A stretch of 10,067 nucleotides of DNA. Origin: Flavobacteriales bacterium. Its GTDB lineage: Bacteria; Bacteroidota; Bacteroidia; Flavobacteriales; BACL11. The translations under genes and the position numbers were made by a program. Within the stretch, counting starts at the first letter, position 1. Each line of letters starts with the position of its first letter. The stretch is from the NCBI GenBank assembly GCA_012960835.1, contig DUAL01000318.1, forward strand, positions 1 through 10,067. The letters run 5' to 3'. Under the pieces are notes generated by a model that was given only the letters and a program-made list of their open reading frames with translations, was not told where the DNA came from and ran no database searches. Below, one piece after another: positions 7,925-10,067 of the stretch.

Positions 7925-8265
7925 AACCATTTTATTGATCATCTCATTTATTATTAGTACAAATTTTTAAAATAAAAATAACATTTCAGCAGGTTTTAAT
8001 AATTCAAATATTCTTGTTTTCGCTTTCATTTTTGGCAGACATAATTCAATTAAAATTTTCCAAAAATAAAAATATCACCCCAGCTCATTTTTTAACGATT
8101 AATTTTTTAAGGATATTATTATGTGTTGTATTTTTATTGCCAACCATTTTAAAATATAGTAAGTCAGATAATATTTATATTTATAACTTTTTTATTATCT
8201 ACTTCATTTATCTTTTTCATGACATTATATTTAACAGTAAAAAGCTTAATAAAATAAATGGTTAA
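7911..8265 (+). pseudogene. AtpI-like four-helix membrane protein gene interrupted by a +1 frameshift (decayed, recoded or assembly error)
   Basis: An ATG at 7911 overlaps the atpZ stop, as expected for a coupled next gene, but its frame reads only MKKSKTILLIISFIISTNF before a TAA at 7968-7970. In the +1 frame, from 7969 to a TAA at 8263-8265, there is a long open stretch (98 codons) with membrane segments near 7990-8045, 8085-8145 and 8185-8225. Its FLLP and YNFFIIYFIYLF segments recall the small AtpI-like protein that follows AtpZ in flavobacterial atp loci. Joining the two frames gives 117 residues and four membrane segments, close to but a little shorter than relatives as I remember them (about 120-130). 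The +1 frame has no ATG; a TTG at 8014 would give an 83-residue protein lacking two segments. Removing one T from the run at 7964-7968 restores one frame. I cannot tell decay, recoding and sequence error apart here. Confidence 0.65.
7962..7971 (+). other. Slip-prone frame junction (AAU UUU UAA A)
   Basis: The codons here read AAT TTT TAA in the upstream frame. A peptidyl tRNA-Phe on TTT (7965-7967) can move one base forward and pair again with an identical TTT (7966-7968), putting AAA in the A site and entering the long downstream frame. A slippery P-site codon followed by a stop is the arrangement used in known +1 recoding sites such as prfB. Whether it works here is inference. Confidence 0.35.
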
Positions 8266-8302
8266 TTTTTTATTTTTATTCCCACATTTTTAATTTTTTA
8301 TT

Positions 8303-8310
8303 TAATTTTG
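8303..8310 (+). promoter_or_regulatory. -7 box TAATTTTG for the atpB-atpE-atpF operon
   Basis: TAATTTTG followed by CC is an exact -7 consensus match, lying in a very T/A-rich 74-base gap (8266-8339) between the interrupted AtpI-like gene and atpB. It predicts a start site near 8317 and a leader of a little over 20 bases. There is no clear -33 TTG. It would let the ATP synthase genes be transcribed independently of atpZ and the genes upstream. Confidence 0.6.
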
Positions 8311-8339
8311 CCGCCGAATTTCAAGAACATTAAAGGGGT

Positions 8340-9392
8340 ATGCTAAAAAGCAAGCTAAAAACAGTATTTGCACTACTTATATTTTGTACTACTTCTTTTA
8401 TAGAAGCAAAAGCAGAGCGTCCTGATAAAAGTAATTTAACAGAAGCATATGATCCAAAGCCAATGATTATGCATCATGTCTTAAATGCGCATGAATGGCA
8501 TTTGTTTGATTACAAAGATAGTGAGGGAAAGCCACACCCTGTTTCTATTCCTCTTCCAATTATTCTTATTACAGAGGGAAATTTAGATGTTTTTTTATCA
8601 AGTGATTTCAAGCACGGGCAGGTAGCTGTGGAAAAAGGAAACAGAACATACATACTTGATGAACACGGGCATATTAATGAAGAAAATGGAGCGCCTATTA
8701 TTGACGTTTCAATTACTAAAAATGTAGCGTCAATGCTAATCTCTGTACTGTTACTCCTACTATTACTTAAATCAACAGCCAAAGGGTATAAAAGAAATAA
8801 ATACGCACCTAAAAGAATACAGGCTTTTTTAGAGCCAATCATTCTTTTTGTAAGGGATGACATAATTAAAGCAAATATAGGACCAAAATATGAAAGATAT
8901 ACGTCATTTTTATTAACAGTATTCTTTTTTATTTTAATTAATAATTTTATGGGATTAATTCCTGGATCTGCAAATGTAACAGGCAATATATCAGTAACCC
9001 TTGTGCTCGCTATGTTTACTTTTGTTATTACAACTATTTCTGGAAACAAAAACTATTGGAAGCATATTTTTAATCCTCCCACCCCACTACTTTTAATGCC
9101 AATCATGATCCCAATTGAGATTTTTGGAGTCTTTACCAAGCCTTTTGCCCTTATGATTAGGTTGTTTGCAAACATTACAGCAGGGCACATAACAATACTG
9201 AGTTTAATCTCTTTGATATTTATGGTGCAATCCCAATCAGGAAATGGCGCTGCTTTTGGAGTTGCTCCACTTTCAGTATTATTTGTGCTATTTATAATGC
9301 TTATTGAACTATTAGTAGCTTTTTTACAAGCGTATATATTTACATTATTGTCAGCCGTATTTATAGGGCTGGCTGTAGCAGAAGATCATTAA
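8340..9392 (+). CDS. atpB: F0F1 ATP synthase subunit a
   Basis: Subunit a forms the two proton half-channels against the c-ring in the cytoplasmic membrane. The protein has 350 residues against 271 in E. coli; the excess is a signal-peptide-like start (about 5-20, with a plausible cleavage site after A23-K24-A25) and a periplasmic region to about residue 125, an extension usual in Bacteroidota. That region includes a histidine cluster, HHVLNAHEWH (45-54). Membrane segments then run to the C-terminus. The essential arginine is R274 in LMIRLFANITAGH, and Q330 (LLVAFLQAYIF) matches E. coli Gln252. H283 and E323 occupy the positions of E. coli Glu219 and His245, a reciprocal swap common outside enterobacteria. 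A GGGG run ends two bases before the ATG, too close to act as a normal ribosome-binding site. The frame is complete, and atpE follows 36 bases on. Confidence 0.97.
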   Translation: MLKSKLKTVFALLIFCTTSFIEAKAERPDKSNLTEAYDPKPMIMHHVLNAHEWHLFDYKDSEGKPHPVSIPLPIILITEGNLDVFLSSDFKHGQVAVEKGNRTYILDEHGHINEENGAPIIDVSITKNVASMLISVLLLLLLLKSTAKGYKRNKYAPKRIQAFLEPIILFVRDDIIKANIGPKYERYTSFLLTVFFFILINNFMGLIPGSANVTGNISVTLVLAMFTFVITTISGNKNYWKHIFNPPTPLLLMPIMIPIEIFGVFTKPFALMIRLFANITAGHITILSLISLIFMVQSQSGNGAAFGVAPLSVLFVLFIMLIELLVAFLQAYIFTLLSAVFIGLAVAEDH

Positions 9393-9397
9393 TTATT

Positions 9398-9409
9398 AAC
9401 AAATTTGTT
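9398..9409. repeat. 12-base perfect palindrome before atpE, containing a weak -7 box
   Basis: AACAAATTTGTT is its own reverse complement and sits in the 36-base gap between atpB and atpE. Within it, CAAATTTG (9400-9407) differs from TAnnTTTG only at the first base and could be a weak internal promoter for atpE. Short AT-rich palindromes do occur by chance in sequence like this. Confidence 0.3.
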
Positions 9410-9428
9410 TAACTAAAAACTATTTAAA

Positions 9429-9644
9429 ATGGAAGAATTAAAAGGAATTGCCGCAATTGGCGCAGGATTATCAGCTGTTGGTGCTGGTATCGGAATTGGA
9501 TTAATCGGAGGGAAAGCTCTTGAGGCAATGGCTCGTCAGCCAGAACATTCAGGAATGATTCAAACCAATATGTTTATTACTGCCGCTCTTGTAGAGGGAG
9601 TTGCACTATTTGGCTGTGTTATTGCTCTTATGCAAGCGGCATAA
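9429..9644 (+). CDS. atpE: F0F1 ATP synthase subunit c (proteolipid)
   Basis: The 71-residue protein is two membrane helices joined by the polar loop ARQPE (35-39), which contacts the central stalk. Helix 1 carries the glycine-rich packing pattern (GAGIGIGLIGG, 18-28) and helix 2 the ion-binding carboxylate E56 in AALVEGVALF. The positions that bind sodium in Na+-type c subunits are I23 (instead of Gln) and G57 (instead of Ser), so the ring is expected to be proton-coupled. Many copies per complex form the rotor ring. It lies between atpB and atpF, with a palindrome before it and a hairpin after it that might help raise its expression relative to its neighbours. The start region is A-rich with no Shine-Dalgarno sequence, normal for this phylum. 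Confidence 0.97.
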   Translation: MEELKGIAAIGAGLSAVGAGIGIGLIGGKALEAMARQPEHSGMIQTNMFITAALVEGVALFGCVIALMQAA

Positions 9645-9650
9645 TAACCA

Positions 9651-9678
9651 ATTAATCTCCTGTTAACAGAGGATTAAT
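9651..9678 (+). other. Imperfect stem-loop between atpE and atpF
   Basis: The 28-base element has arms ATTAATC and GATTAAT (9651-9657 and 9672-9678), then a T-G wobble, one C-A mismatch, and an inner palindrome CTGTTAACAG (9660-9669). In RNA it could form a stem of about ten pairs. No U-run follows, so it does not look like an intrinsic terminator. It might mark an RNA-processing or 3'-stabilising site for the atpE message; this is inference. Confidence 0.45.
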
Positions 9679-9693
9679 AAAAAACATAAAATT

Positions 9694-10067
9694 ATGGAAC
9701 TAGTAACGCCAGAAATAGGGTTAATATTTTGGACTACAGTAGTATTTTCACTTTTACTTGTTGTATTAAAAAAATACGCATGGAAACCAATTTTAAGCGC
9801 AGTTGATGAAAGAAATAAAAGTATTGAAGATGCTTTAAAAGCAGCAGATAAAGCAAAAGAAGAAATGCTCTCTCTTAATGCAGACAATGAACGGATACTA
9901 ATGGAAGCAAAAAAAGAAAGAGACATACTTTTAAAAGAAGGTAGAGAAATTAAAGATAATATTATAGCTGAAGCGAAAGATAAAGCAAAGATTGAGTCTG
10001 ATAAAATATTAATAACAGCAAAGGAGCAAATTAATAATGAAAAAATGAAAGCAATTACTGAGCTTAA
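9694..10067 (+). CDS. atpF: F0F1 ATP synthase subunit b, C-terminus off the window
   Basis: The frame is open from an ATG at 9694 to the right edge, giving 124 codons; bacterial b subunits have about 155-170 residues, so the last third to quarter is missing. A single N-terminal membrane segment (about 8-25, GLIFWTTVVFSLLLVVL) is followed by KKYAWKPI and a long, charged, helix-forming stretch rich in Ala, Lys and Glu, the peripheral-stalk coiled coil. The b dimer holds the catalytic F1 head to subunit a. It starts 49 bases after the atpE stop, beyond the stem-loop. Delta, alpha and gamma genes are expected beyond the edge but are not visible. Confidence 0.95.
   Translation, partial: MELVTPEIGLIFWTTVVFSLLLVVLKKYAWKPILSAVDERNKSIEDALKAADKAKEEMLSLNADNERILMEAKKERDILLKEGREIKDNIIAEAKDKAKIESDKILITAKEQINNEKMKAITEL

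Noticed and set aside
8510..9049. Antisense open frame of 179 codons opposite atpB
   Set aside because: atpB is unambiguous across this region with conserved catalytic residues; the antisense frame is a by-product of its codon composition.
9651..9678. Intrinsic transcription terminator after atpE
   Set aside because: The stem is AT-rich with a mismatch and there is no run of Ts after it; atpF continues in the same direction and must be expressed with the operon.
1..10067. CRISPR array, insertion sequence, prophage or defence island
   Set aside because: I saw no regularly spaced repeats, transposase or integrase frames, tRNA attachment sites or compositional break; the genes are conserved core genes with close spacing.

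Overview
The window looks like a chromosomal segment from a member of the Bacteroidota, most likely the Flavobacteriia. This is inferred from four things: AT-rich sequence, upstream boxes of the Bacteroidota -7 type (TAnnTTTG), starts without Shine-Dalgarno sequences, and a type IX secretion lipoprotein (PorW/SprE). The ATP synthase a subunit also carries the long secreted-type N-terminal extension common in this phylum. Nothing points to mobile DNA; there are no IS elements, tRNA or rRNA genes, CRISPR arrays or integrase genes.

Left half, minus strand (4554 down to 1): a very tight four-gene set read in the order M23 peptidase, GH3-family protein, dxr, rseP. The gaps are 2, 0 and 0 bases. 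It combines an envelope murein-type peptidase, an acyl-adenylating-type enzyme of unknown substrate, the MEP-pathway reductoisomerase, and an intramembrane site-2 protease whose C-terminus lies beyond the left edge.

Middle: a 97-base divergent intergenic region (4555-4651) holds two back-to-back -7 boxes forming an imperfect palindrome. One box could serve each direction.

Right half, plus strand (4652 to the end): porW/sprE, a bactofilin with its own -7 box, an AtpZ-type small membrane protein overlapping it by 38 bases, then an AtpI-like membrane protein gene that is interrupted. Its ATG reading frame ends at a TAA after 19 codons, and the recognisable rest of the protein lies in the +1 frame. 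After a strong -7 box come atpB (a), atpE (c) and the start of atpF (b), which runs off the right edge. An imperfect hairpin sits between atpE and atpF, and a short perfect palindrome precedes atpE.

The most interesting item is the interrupted AtpI-like gene. Its break is a UUU UAA A site that would allow clean +1 slippage of tRNA-Phe, but it could equally be a decayed gene or a one-base assembly error. Most of the rest is conserved housekeeping. I did not find a clear new defence or mobile system.
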